This document shows positions 6,236 through 13,435 of a DNA stretch of 23,577 bases, piece by piece. This stretch comes from CAMAUF01 sp046152925 (GTDB taxonomy: Bacteria; Chloroflexota; Dehalococcoidia; Tepidiformales; Tepidiformaceae). The stretch's first letter is position 1. The number at the start of each line of letters is the position of its first letter. The DNA is taken from contig JBJXFX010000045.1 of the NCBI GenBank assembly GCA_046152925.1, positions 1-23,577 on the forward strand. Direction: 5' to 3'. The notes under the pieces are model-generated. The model searched no databases, was not told the DNA's origin, and saw only the letters and a list, made by a program, of their open reading frames with translations. A program made the position numbers and the translations under genes.

Positions 6236-7297
6236 GTGGCGCATACTACCGCGATGGCGCGGATGGCTTTGGGCTTGGCGGCGATCTTTGTGTTCATCAT
6301 TGCGCTCATCACGCTCTTTTCAGACAGCTTCGAAGGCGGCCCCGCGCCAGCGCGGCCGACGCCCGCAGACGGCGGGCCGCCTCAAGCCACGACCCCGACG
6401 GCGGCCGTCAGCCCGGCTTCAGCCGAACCAACGTCATCGCTCACGCCCACGCCCGGCCCGCCCCGCGCCCCCGACCTCGGCCCGCGCGCGGGGCGGCCGA
6501 GCGCTGGGTGTGGCCGGCAGGTCGCGACGGGACAGTCGGTTTGGCCGGTGGCGGTGGGCCCGAACACGCGGCGCGCCCGGCTCACGATCTCCTCGCGCTA
6601 CCAGGCGGCCGTGCCGTCGCCCCTGATGCTCAGCTTCCATGGCTCCGGGCGGACCGCGACCGAGCAGGACCTCTACACCGGCTTGCCGGCCATCGCCGAG
6701 CGTGAAGGCTTCATCCTCGCGACCCCCGAAGCGCTCGGGCCACGGCTCGAATGGCAGATCCCCGGCGCGGCAGACTCCGGCGCCCAAGGCGACCTCCAGT
6801 TCGCCGTCGCGCTGATCGATGACCTCGCAGCGAGCCACTGCATCGACCTCGGCCGGGTGTATGCCACCGGGATGTCGAACGGCGCGGAGATGGCCTCGGC
6901 GCTCGCCTGCCGTCGGCCGGAGCTTATCGCGGGGATCGCGCCGGTTGCCTTGACGGCCTACGACCGCTGTAGCGCCGGGCTCGTCTCAGTAGTCGCGTTT
7001 CATGGGACGGACGATGCCCTGGTCCCGTTCGACACCATCCCAGGCGATGTCTTTGCCTGGGCGAATCAGGACGGCTGTGGCGGCGAGACGACGGTGGAGC
7101 GGCTCGGCCAGGCAATCGAGGTCCGCAGCTACCTGAGTTGCCCGCCCGGCGTCGCCGTGGTCTTTTTCATCATGGAGGGCATGGGACACCAATGGCCGGG
7201 GACCACGCTCCCAGAGCTCGGGGCCGGCCCATCGTCCGACGAGATCGTGGCGAGCGAGATCATCTGGACGTTTTTCAAGGCTCGCCCGAAGACGTAG
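6236..7297 (+). CDS. PHB depolymerase-like esterase (CE1/LpqC type), membrane-anchored
   Basis: An alpha/beta-hydrolase of the poly(3-hydroxybutyrate) depolymerase/feruloyl esterase group, which cleaves ester bonds of polymers or hydroxycinnamates outside the cell. The 353-residue protein starts with a signal anchor (ALGLAAIFVFIIALITLF, about residues 11-28) and a Pro/Thr linker to about residue 85. The catalytic domain follows: oxyanion region LMLSFHGSGRTATEQD, nucleophile elbow ATGMSNGAEMA (Ser of GMSNG), the acid residue in AFHGTDDALVPF, and the histidine in GMGHQWPG. Cysteine pairs suggest disulfides. GTG 6236 was used; ATG 6254 is an equally possible start. It closes the exported-protein run and converges with the methyltransferase gene. 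Confidence 0.9.
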   Translation: MAHTTAMARMALGLAAIFVFIIALITLFSDSFEGGPAPARPTPADGGPPQATTPTAAVSPASAEPTSSLTPTPGPPRAPDLGPRAGRPSAGCGRQVATGQSVWPVAVGPNTRRARLTISSRYQAAVPSPLMLSFHGSGRTATEQDLYTGLPAIAEREGFILATPEALGPRLEWQIPGAADSGAQGDLQFAVALIDDLAASHCIDLGRVYATGMSNGAEMASALACRRPELIAGIAPVALTAYDRCSAGLVSVVAFHGTDDALVPFDTIPGDVFAWANQDGCGGETTVERLGQAIEVRSYLSCPPGVAVVFFIMEGMGHQWPGTTLPELGAGPSSDEIVASEIIWTFFKARPKT

Positions 7298-7300
7298 GGG

Positions 7301-8059
7301 TCACGCCGGCTTGTGCGCCTCGATGATGTAGCGGCCTTCGGTGAGCACGAGCCCGTCGCCCGTGAGCAGGTCGTTCTCCATCGCAAGGAGAGCCGGAAGG
7401 TCCGCACCGAGGGGGTCGAAGTCGGGCACTTCCCATGGGGCGATGCAGAGGAGGAACACGTATTCGCCGATATCCGCGTAGGCGACTGGGCCCTGATGTT
7501 CCCTTGCGTCGATGATTTCGAGGCCGGCGCTGGCGAAACCCTCGCCATAATGACGGAAGTGGTCCCCGTGGTCGGTCCGCCGGGGGAAATAGCGCGAGAG
7601 TTCGTTGTCGCGCCACCAAACCTGCTGGGTGAGCACGTGCCCGCCCGGCCGGAGGACGCGCGCCACCTCTGCGGGGTCCAGCGCTTCGTGGCGGTTGAGG
7701 ACGAGGTCGAAGCTTGCGTCTGCGAAGGGCAGGCGGAGGGAGGAGCATCGGACGACGTCGATGCCGAGCGCTCCCAAGCGTCCCGCCGCGATGGGGGCAT
7801 TGACGCGCCACTCCTCCGTCGCGAAGGCGCGGCCCCGATACCCGTCGCACAGCCCGGCGAAGCGTTCACCGCCGCCGGTGCCCATGTCGAGGCAAGTGCT
7901 CGCATTCGGCATCAACGCTGCGGCGCGCTCGATGTAGTCCCATGGCGCAGGGGGCCCCAGCTCGCGCCGGTCCAGTTGCGCCATCCATCCCGAAAAGCCT
8001 CTGGCACGTTCGACGGAGGGCCGGAGGCGCTCTCGCGCCTCAGCGAGTGATTCCCTCAC
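7301..8059 (-). CDS. SAM-dependent class I methyltransferase
   Basis: The 252-residue protein has a class I methyltransferase fold. The SAM-binding loop is CLDMGTGGGERFAG (about residues 55-68). An acidic end of the second strand is replaced by ATEEW, the strand-4 motif is FDLVLNRHEALDPAEVARVL, and the classic VLRPGGHVLTQQV follows. The substrate is not evident; it resembles UbiE/Methyltransf_11-type enzymes of small molecules. Its GTG start lies inside the stop of the metallo-hydrolase gene (GTGA overlap, 8056-8059), so the two are co-translated. The first 30 residues are a charged helix with FSGWMAQLDRRELGPPAPWDY, a form I recall in related uncharacterised methyltransferases. Confidence 0.88.
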   Translation of the reverse strand: MRESLAEARERLRPSVERARGFSGWMAQLDRRELGPPAPWDYIERAAALMPNASTCLDMGTGGGERFAGLCDGYRGRAFATEEWRVNAPIAAGRLGALGIDVVRCSSLRLPFADASFDLVLNRHEALDPAEVARVLRPGGHVLTQQVWWRDNELSRYFPRRTDHGDHFRHYGEGFASAGLEIIDAREHQGPVAYADIGEYVFLLCIAPWEVPDFDPLGADLPALLAMENDLLTGDGLVLTEGRYIIEAHKPA

Positions 8060-8700
8060 GAGGTCAGCCAGGCAACGTCACCGTGAAGATCCGGGTCGTG
8101 GGGCTTCGAGGCGAAGACGGCGTACTCGGCCTTGCTTGCGCCGATCGTCGTGTTCGCCCCGTGGCCCGGCCAGATCCTTGTCTCGTCGGGGAGGGCGTAG
8201 AGATGCGTGGTGATCGACGCGATCTCCTGTTGGAGAAGGACGCTCGAGCGCGAGTTCCCCGGCCCCCCTGGAAAGAGCGTGTCGCCGACGAAGGCGTGCT
8301 TGCCGAGCACGAAGGTCGTGCTCCCCGGCGTGTGGCCGGGCACACTCAGCGCGCGCAGGCGGAGGTTGCCGACCCGGACTTCCGCCTCGTGTTCGACCTC
8401 GTGGTCGAGTTGGCCCGGCTTCAGCCACGGTTCGCGCTTGTCCGCCCAGACGCGGCAGCCATAGATCGCCTTGAGGCCGTCGATCGCCGGCGTGTGGTCC
8501 GGGTGTGAATGGGTGAGCAGGATGGCCGCCGGGCGGACGCCCGCCGCTTCGGCGATGGCCGCGTTCTCGGCCGCGTCGCCAGGGGCATCGATGAAGGCCG
8601 CCTCGTCCGTCGTCCGGTCGACGATTAAGTAGATGTTGTTGCCAAAGCCGACTGGGCCGGCCGTGTACAAGATGAGGTCGCCGTCTTCGATGCGTTCCAT
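8056..8700 (-). CDS. Metallo-beta-lactamase-fold hydrolase (glyoxalase II-like)
   Basis: The 214-residue cytosolic protein carries the full metal site of the metallo-beta-lactamase superfamily: the HxHxDH motif in LLTHSHPDHTPAI (about residues 63-68), a further histidine in SVPGHTPGSTTF, an aspartate in AFVGDTLFPGG and the final histidine in WPGHGANTTIG. These bind two metal ions for hydrolysis of thioesters such as hydroxyacyl-glutathione-like adducts; the real substrate is unknown. The ATG at 8700 has GGAGG five to six bases upstream. It is the first gene of a two-gene operon with the methyltransferase and is divergent from rnhB, with 125 bases between them. Confidence 0.92.
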   Translation of the reverse strand: MERIEDGDLILYTAGPVGFGNNIYLIVDRTTDEAAFIDAPGDAAENAAIAEAAGVRPAAILLTHSHPDHTPAIDGLKAIYGCRVWADKREPWLKPGQLDHEVEHEAEVRVGNLRLRALSVPGHTPGSTTFVLGKHAFVGDTLFPGGPGNSRSSVLLQQEIASITTHLYALPDETRIWPGHGANTTIGASKAEYAVFASKPHDPDLHGDVAWLTS

Positions 8701-8791
8701 GCTGCCCTCCGCTCGCGATTCTACGCGGCGTCGGCCGCTTCCGGGATTGGACGATAACGCGCCTCGAACCGTTCAGGTTCCGGCCCGCCCG

Positions 8792-8819
8792 GTGACCGCC
8801 CGCGAAGGCGCGGTACGAT
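8792..8819 (+). promoter_or_regulatory. Promoter for leaderless rnhB
   Basis: GTGACC (8792-8797), a 16-base spacer and TACGAT (8814-8819) form a reasonable sigma70-type promoter. The -10 box ends six bases before ATG 8826, so the mRNA would begin at the start codon. There is no Shine-Dalgarno sequence. Confidence 0.5.
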
Positions 8820-8825
8820 CCCCGG

Positions 8826-9458
8826 ATGCCCGCCCATCCGGTCCCCAGCTTGAAGTTCGAGCGCGCCGCCTGGAAGGCGGGCGCGCACTGGGTTGCGGGC
8901 GTGGACGAGGTCGGCGTCGGCCCGCTCGCGGGGCCGGTCACAGCCGGGGTCGTGGCGCTGCCGCCCGGCCGGCGGTTCAAGTGGTACAAGTGGGTCAACG
9001 ACTCGAAGGTCCTGCCTGAGCCAGTCCGGGACGAGCTCGCCAAGGAGATCCGCGCGGCGGTGCCCTGGGCGCTCGGTTGGGCGAGTGTCGAGGACATCGA
9101 CCGCGTCAACGTCTACCAGGCGCGCAAGCTGGCGATGCTGCGGGCGTTCGAAGTGCTTTCCGTGCGTCCGGACCACATCATCTCCGATGCGCTCGACCTT
9201 CCTCTTCCGAATGTGCAACCAATTATCGATGGCGATGCCCTCAGTATTGCCGTGGGCGCCGCGTCGATCGTGGCGAAAGTTGCGAGGGACGCGTTGATGG
9301 TGGAAATGTGCGCGAAGTACCCGGGGTACCACTTCTGCCGGAACAAGGGGTACCCGACGCCCGAGCATAAGCGGCTGCTCGTCCAACGGGGTCCCTGTCC
9401 GATTCACCGGCGGAGCTTTGCGCCAGTGGCGCAGCTCACGCTCGCGCTGTCCGGATGA
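8826..9458 (+). CDS. rnhB: Ribonuclease HII with altered GRG motif
   Basis: RNase HII cuts the RNA strand of RNA-DNA hybrids and nicks at single ribonucleotides left in DNA. The 210-residue protein has the family layout: active-site motif VAGVDEVGVGPLAGPV (Asp and Glu catalytic, about residues 26-27), the third acidic residue in HIISDALDLP, the strand IDGDALSIAVGAASIVAKVARD ending in the fourth aspartate, and the C-terminal GYPTPEHKRLL. The usual DExGRG is DEVGVG here: the arginine of the GRG loop, which senses the 2'-hydroxyl at the RNA-DNA junction, is valine. All four acidic residues remain, so it may be active with changed junction preference. It overlaps yraN by ATGA. Confidence 0.93.
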   Translation: MPAHPVPSLKFERAAWKAGAHWVAGVDEVGVGPLAGPVTAGVVALPPGRRFKWYKWVNDSKVLPEPVRDELAKEIRAAVPWALGWASVEDIDRVNVYQARKLAMLRAFEVLSVRPDHIISDALDLPLPNVQPIIDGDALSIAVGAASIVAKVARDALMVEMCAKYPGYHFCRNKGYPTPEHKRLLVQRGPCPIHRRSFAPVAQLTLALSG

Positions 9459-9820
9459 CGGCGCGTCAGGAGCTCGGTGCGTTCGGCGAACGGCTGGCGG
9501 TCGCGCGGCTTGAGGCCGAAGGCATGACGATCATCGCGCAGAACGTACGGACGAAGGCCGGCGAGATCGACATCGTCGCTCAGGACGGTTGGGACGTCGT
9601 GTTTGTGGAGGTCCGGACACGCAGGGGCGCGCCCGGCGCCTCTGGCGAGTCGCTGACGGCCCAGAAGATCACGCGGATGTGGCAGTGCGCCCTCGAGTAT
9701 TGCGAGCGGGAGGAGATCCCGCCCGTCCGGGCGCGCGTGGATGCGGTCCTTGTCGAGCTCGAAGCGGGCGGCCGCGTCGTCTCGATCGACTACATCAAGG
9801 CGCTTGAGGTGCCCGATTAA
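9455..9820 (+). CDS. YraN/UPF0102 endonuclease-like protein
   Basis: A 121-residue UPF0102 protein, the common partner of rnhB. It has the restriction-endonuclease-like core: LGAFGERLAVARLEAEGMTII at the start, the KAGEIDIVAQDGWDVVFVEVRTR stretch with the GEID and VEV(K/R) catalytic-type residues (about residues 36-55), then SLTAQKITRMWQCALEY and a terminal RVDAVLVEL strand. The biochemical role is not settled; the fold and neighbours point to nucleic-acid processing. Its ATG overlaps the rnhB stop by four bases, so it is translated with rnhB, and a hairpin follows the stop. Confidence 0.93.
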   Translation: MTARQELGAFGERLAVARLEAEGMTIIAQNVRTKAGEIDIVAQDGWDVVFVEVRTRRGAPGASGESLTAQKITRMWQCALEYCEREEIPPVRARVDAVLVELEAGGRVVSIDYIKALEVPD

Positions 9821-9825
9821 GACGT

Positions 9826-9845
9826 CCGGAGCCGCGGGCCTCCGG
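9826..9845 (+). terminator. Candidate terminator hairpin after yraN
   Basis: Arms CCGGAG (9826-9831) and CTCCGG (9840-9845) pair perfectly around an eight-base loop, five bases after the yraN stop. A short CTTTC follows rather than a real T-run, so intrinsic termination would be weak. Confidence 0.4.
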
Positions 9846-9869
9846 CTTTCGCGCCGGCGGGCGAGTCCG

Positions 9870-9875
9870 TAGAGT
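9870..9875 (+). promoter_or_regulatory. Candidate -10 box of the alpha/beta-hydrolase gene
   Basis: TAGAGT ends six bases before GTG 9882, with no ribosome site between. This is the same arrangement as at rnhB and again suggests a leaderless mRNA. The -35 region (CTTTCG at best) is poor. Confidence 0.35.
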
Positions 9876-9881
9876 TGCGCC

Positions 9882-10673
9882 GTGCTCGAACCTTCCGTGT
9901 CTTCTGTCTCTACGCCGCTCGGCGAGGTCCATTTCCGGAGGGCCGGGGCCGGCGACCCGGTCGTTTTCCTCCACGACGACACTGGGCCCCATGCCTGGGC
10001 CGCGTTCCCTGAAGAAGTTGCTGCACGCGCAGACCTCGTCGCGTTGGACATCCCAGGGTTCGGCGCCTCGCCGCGGGCCGAATGGGCGCGCCACCCGCGG
10101 GACCTCGCCGCGATCGTCCTGGCTGCGCTCCGCGAGCTCGGTCTGGAGCGGGCGACGCTCGTGGGCGCAGGCTTTGGCGGCTGGGTGGCCGCGGAGATCG
10201 CGTCGTTCGCCCACCCGGAGTTGGCGGCGCTCGTACTCGTCGCCCCAGCCGGGCTCCGCCCGGACGAGGGATTCATCCTCGACCAGGTGCTCGAAGAGCC
10301 CGTTGCCTACCTGCGTGCCGGCTTTTCCTCGGACCCCGCGTTCGAAGCCGCCTACCCAGGGGCAGCGAGCGACCGCGCCCTGAAGGCGCGCCTCGATGCA
10401 GCCCGCGAGACCGTCGCCCGCGTCGCCTGGAAACCCTATATGTATTCGTATGAGCTGGAAGAGACGTTGAAGGCCGTTGCGACGCCGGCGACGCTCGTTT
10501 GGGGCACGGCCGACGCGGTCATCCCGCCCTCGACCGCGGCTCGCTGGCGGGAACGCCTCCAAAACTGCTGGGTCGAGCTGATGCACGGCGGCGGGCACGC
10601 ACTCGACCTCGAACGCCCGGGCGACCTCGCCCAAATCGTGATCGACGCCAGCGAATCCAGCCGGAGGGCCTAA
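9882..10673 (+). CDS. Alpha/beta-hydrolase-fold protein lacking the nucleophile serine
   Basis: The 263-residue protein has the alpha/beta-hydrolase architecture: VVFLHDDTGPHAW where the oxyanion loop lies (about residues 28-40), LVALDIPGFGASPR, the nucleophile elbow LVGAGFGGWVAAE, a helical cap, the acid-residue strand LVWGTADAVIPPS and the histidine loop GGGHALDLERPGDLA. The elbow is normally GxSxGG; here the central codon is GGC (Gly) where Ser would be AGC. The Asp and His seem present. It may therefore be a non-hydrolytic binding protein or a cofactor-free lyase/oxygenase-like relative. The next gene, a luciferase-like oxidoreductase, starts four bases after its stop, so the two proteins probably act on the same pathway. 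Confidence 0.9.
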   Translation: MLEPSVSSVSTPLGEVHFRRAGAGDPVVFLHDDTGPHAWAAFPEEVAARADLVALDIPGFGASPRAEWARHPRDLAAIVLAALRELGLERATLVGAGFGGWVAAEIASFAHPELAALVLVAPAGLRPDEGFILDQVLEEPVAYLRAGFSSDPAFEAAYPGAASDRALKARLDAARETVARVAWKPYMYSYELEETLKAVATPATLVWGTADAVIPPSTAARWRERLQNCWVELMHGGGHALDLERPGDLAQIVIDASESSRRA

Positions 10674-10677
10674 CGCG

Positions 10678-11919
10678 ATGTTCATCGGCTACTTCACCGA
10701 GCGGCCCTATCAGGACCCCAAGGCCAGCTTCTTCGGCAAGGGCAAGGAAGAGCTCACCGACCTCGTGTTGAGCAACGGCGACTACGACTCGGAGGTCGCC
10801 CACGACCTCTACAACCGGTACTTCGACGAGAAGCTCTACGCCGAAGAGATGGGCTTCGACGGCCTGATGCTGAACGAGCACCATTCGACCCCGTTCACGA
10901 TGGGGAGCGTGCTCAACGTCGAGGCATCGATCCTCGCCCGGATAACCAAGCGGGCGAAAATCGTGTTGCTCGGGAACCTGCTGGCCGTGCGCAGCGACCC
11001 GATCTTCCTCGCCGAAGAGCTGGCGATGATCGACGTCATTTCGAAGGGCCGGCTGATCTCCGGCTGGGTGCGCGGCACGGGGCGCGAGAGCCTCTCGCAC
11101 AACGCCCAGACGCCCTACAACTGGGAACGCTTCCAAGAAGCGCACGATCTCATCGTGAAGACCTGGACCGACCCCGGGCCCTTCCGCTGGGAGGGGCGCC
11201 ACTACCAGATGCGCTACGTGAACCCGTGGGCGAAGCCCTACCAGAAGCCGCACATGCCCATTTGGATACCCGGCGTGCTCAGCTATAACACGCTCGAATG
11301 GGCCGCCCGGAAGCGCTACCCCTACATCATGACCGCTACCGACGAAGAGCCGACGATGCAGTGCTTCGAGCTCTACCGCCAGATCGCCCAAGAGAACGGC
11401 TACGAGGCCGGCCCCCAGAACTACGGCTACATGGTGAAAATGCATGTCGACGAGACCGAAGAGTTGGCGGACGCGACCGCCCGCAAGCTCCTCGAAGGGC
11501 CAAGCAACCCGTTCCTCGAAGGCAACCAGGGCAGCGTGAAGCCCTGGCTCCAGGCCCTGCCGGGGCTCACATCGCGGAAGCAGCTCTTGCCGACGGCGGC
11601 CTCACGCGCCCAGCTGGCGGGACGCGGCCTTTCGCCCACGGGCTTCACCCCTGGCAGTTTCGAAGACCAGCGGGCGAAGCGCGGCATCATCGCCGGGACG
11701 CCGAAGCAGGTGATCGCCGAGCTTCGCGTCGCCTTGGAGAAGGTCCGCCCCGGCACCGTGATGGTCTGGGATGGCGACGGCGCGATGACGCACAGCGACG
11801 CCATGCGCAGCCTTCGCCTCATGGGTGAAGAGGTTCTCCCCGCGATGCGCGAGATGGCGCGCGAGTTCGACCTCCCAGGCCCCTTCGAACGGGACCCGGC
11901 GGCGGGCGGCGTGGGCTAA
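10678..11919 (+). CDS. Luciferase-like (LLM) flavin-dependent oxidoreductase
   Basis: A 413-residue member of the bacterial luciferase-like monooxygenase family, which uses reduced FMN or F420. It shows the TIM-barrel signatures: YAEEMGFDGLMLNEHHSTPF with the conserved Glu-His-His (around residues 64-66), ARITKRAKIVLLGNLLAVRSDPIFLAEELAMIDVISKGRLISGWVRG (substrate-pocket and cofactor strands), YNWERFQEAHDLIVKTWTDPGPFRWEGRHY, and a C-terminal IIAGTPKQVIAEL block. The substrate is unknown. GGAGG lies ten bases before ATG 10678 within the end of the hydrolase gene. It converges with the ABM-domain gene, with a nine-base gap. Confidence 0.95.
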   Translation: MFIGYFTERPYQDPKASFFGKGKEELTDLVLSNGDYDSEVAHDLYNRYFDEKLYAEEMGFDGLMLNEHHSTPFTMGSVLNVEASILARITKRAKIVLLGNLLAVRSDPIFLAEELAMIDVISKGRLISGWVRGTGRESLSHNAQTPYNWERFQEAHDLIVKTWTDPGPFRWEGRHYQMRYVNPWAKPYQKPHMPIWIPGVLSYNTLEWAARKRYPYIMTATDEEPTMQCFELYRQIAQENGYEAGPQNYGYMVKMHVDETEELADATARKLLEGPSNPFLEGNQGSVKPWLQALPGLTSRKQLLPTAASRAQLAGRGLSPTGFTPGSFEDQRAKRGIIAGTPKQVIAELRVALEKVRPGTVMVWDGDGAMTHSDAMRSLRLMGEEVLPAMREMAREFDLPGPFERDPAAGGVG

Positions 11920-11928
11920 CCGCCGGCC

Positions 11929-12585
11929 TCAGGCTACGACCGTGCAGCGGATGACCTGGTATGCCTCGCGTAGCTCCATCAACCTGGCGGGGAGCCGTTC
12001 GCCGGGTCGCGGCGGACCGAGCCGAGCGACGAGCGCTTCCACATACGCCGCCGCGGCCGCCGCATCGGCCCACTGCTCGAAAAGCATGAACCGCATTGGG
12101 TCCGTTTCGAATTGGTGCTGGATGTAGGCGACGTGTCCCGGCTGGCTCGTGGCGATGGCGGTCAACTCTGGGAGAAGCGAGGCGTACTCGGCCTCGCGGC
12201 CTTCCTTCACGCGGGAGTGGATCAGCGCAGTGAAGCCTGGGTCCTTGTAGGCCCAGGGCGCGGGCGGCGCCTGCTGAAACTCGCGCCAGGCCACCTGTTC
12301 GCGCCGTTCGATGCAGGCCTGGAGCCGGCTTTCGAATCCATCGCGGCTCCGCTCGTCGCCGAGGGTGATGGGCCGGATGCGCTGGATGTGCGCGTCGAGC
12401 GTTTCCCGGTCGGCCCACTGCTCGTACCAGGTGAACTCCAGCGGGTCGTCCTGATGCTGGAGGCAGAGGTAGACGACACAGCCCGCGTCGAGGCGATGCG
12501 AACTCTCAGTGAGCTCGTTCGCTAACGCAATCCAGTCGTCGACTTTGCCAGGGCGAGCGCGAAGAAGGACGGTCCAGGTGATCAT
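11929..12585 (-). CDS. Tandem antibiotic-biosynthesis-monooxygenase (ABM) domain protein
   Basis: The 218-residue protein holds two ferredoxin-like ABM domains. The first (about residues 1-95) has ITWTVLLRARPGKVDDWIALANEL, then CVVYLCLQHQDDPLEFTWYEQWADRETLDAHI. The second (about residues 110-215) repeats the pattern with FTALIHSRVKEGREAEYASLLPEL and HVAYIQHQFETDPMRFMLFEQWADAAAAAAYVEAL. Single ABM proteins dimerise to build one barrel; a fused pair probably forms it within one chain. Relatives are quinol or polyketide monooxygenases or haem-degrading enzymes; here no cofactor residues are certain. The ATG at 12585 has GGAGG about eight bases upstream. It converges with the LLM gene. Confidence 0.88.
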   Translation of the reverse strand: MITWTVLLRARPGKVDDWIALANELTESSHRLDAGCVVYLCLQHQDDPLEFTWYEQWADRETLDAHIQRIRPITLGDERSRDGFESRLQACIERREQVAWREFQQAPPAPWAYKDPGFTALIHSRVKEGREAEYASLLPELTAIATSQPGHVAYIQHQFETDPMRFMLFEQWADAAAAAAYVEALVARLGPPRPGERLPARLMELREAYQVIRCTVVA

Positions 12586-12628
12586 AGAGACGCCTCCAGG
12601 GCGGTCCGGAGAGTCTACGGGACGCGGT

Positions 12629-12760
12629 ACAGCTCCCGAAGGTCGCGATCGCCGCTGCTTCGCCCGCGAAGGCGAGTTCGCCCATCGCCTCCGCGCGTGC
12701 CTCGCCCGGCGCGGCGATCAACGTTGCCCACGCTTGGGCGGTCGCGGTGATCGTGAAGTC
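12629..12760 (-). pseudogene. Possible SCP2-like domain remnant
   Basis: Between the ABM and Uma2 genes the minus strand reads 44 codons resembling the end of an SCP2 sterol-carrier domain: DFTITATAQAWATLIAAP, then GELAFAGEAAAIATF, matching the family's 'DxTIT...W..LI...A...G.L...G...A' pattern. Only about the last 45 residues are present. The frame has no start codon of its own upstream before the end of the Uma2 gene and drifts on without a timely stop. It could be a truncated gene or a chance match in GC-rich DNA. Confidence 0.3.
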
Positions 12761-12801
12761 CGGGACGCCCTCCGCCGCCGGTGGGCGATAGCACCCCGGG
12801 G

Positions 12802-13368
12802 CTAGGGGATGCGCGTCTCGAAGAGGCGTCCGACCTCGACGGAGAAGCCCGGAAGGACGGTTTCGCCGCCGAGGCGTTCGCTGGCGACTAACCGCGTCGT
12901 GCTCCCGTCGCCACGGTAGACCATCACCACGCGCGTCTTCGGGTTCAGCACCCAGACGAGTTCAACGCCGGCTTCGAGGTATTCCGCGATCTTCTGGTCG
13001 AGTTCGACCGCATTGTCGCGCGGCGAAACGACTTCGACCACGAGGGCCGGGACGGTGTGGAGGAAGCCCTCCGGCGCCTCCTCGAAGGTGAGGGCGTCGC
13101 GGCGCACGAACGAGGCATCCGGTTTCCGGTAGCGCCTGGGATGCTCGGGCGAAATCTGATAGGGCGACTCGTGTGGCGGTGGCGACCATCCGAGGCCGGC
13201 AGGTTCCGCATACGCAGCCAACAGGTTCCGGACGTTGAAGCCGATCAAGGTTTCGCGCATGCCCACGGCCAGCTTCACCCACCTGCCATCGACGTACTCA
13301 TAGCCGTCGCGTTCTGGGATTTCCGGCCACGTCTCGGGCGGCGGCGAGAGCACTGCGGTCGCTGTCAT
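12802..13368 (-). CDS. Uma2-family endonuclease-like protein
   Basis: A 188-residue member of the Uma2/DUF820 family, a PD-(D/E)XK nuclease-fold group multiplied in Cyanobacteria and Chloroflexota. The N-terminus reads ERDGYEYVDGRWVKLAVG (the usual 'E.idG...v' opening). The core has RRYRKPDASFVRRD (aspartate of the active site, about residue 84), LVVEVVSPRDNAVELDQKIAEY (Glu and the later Lys completing the site), and AGVELVWVLNPKTRVVMVYRGDG. Activity on DNA has rarely been shown and the biological role is unknown. GAGG lies a suitable distance before ATG 13368, and TATCAT (13390-13385) may be its -10 box. A single copy is seen here. Confidence 0.92.
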   Translation of the reverse strand: MTATAVLSPPPETWPEIPERDGYEYVDGRWVKLAVGMRETLIGFNVRNLLAAYAEPAGLGWSPPPHESPYQISPEHPRRYRKPDASFVRRDALTFEEAPEGFLHTVPALVVEVVSPRDNAVELDQKIAEYLEAGVELVWVLNPKTRVVMVYRGDGSTTRLVASERLGGETVLPGFSVEVGRLFETRIP

Positions 13369-13435
13369 CGTTTCCTCGGGCTCGATGATACAGGCTCCGA
13401 TGCGGCGTTGGCGCGGGTCAGCAGGTCCAAGAAGG

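Noticed and set aside
5824..6312. Minus-strand ORF with Gly/Val-rich repeats
   Set aside because: It is the antisense of the Pro/Thr stalk codons; the repetitive look is forced by the opposite strand.
6211..6705. Plus-strand ORF overlapping the esterase gene
   Set aside because: It is another frame of the esterase gene, Arg/Ala/His-rich and without motif.
8774..8780. Short inverted repeat GAACC/GGTTC upstream of rnhB (about 8767-8780)
   Set aside because: Arms of five bases are too short in GC-rich DNA to call an operator.
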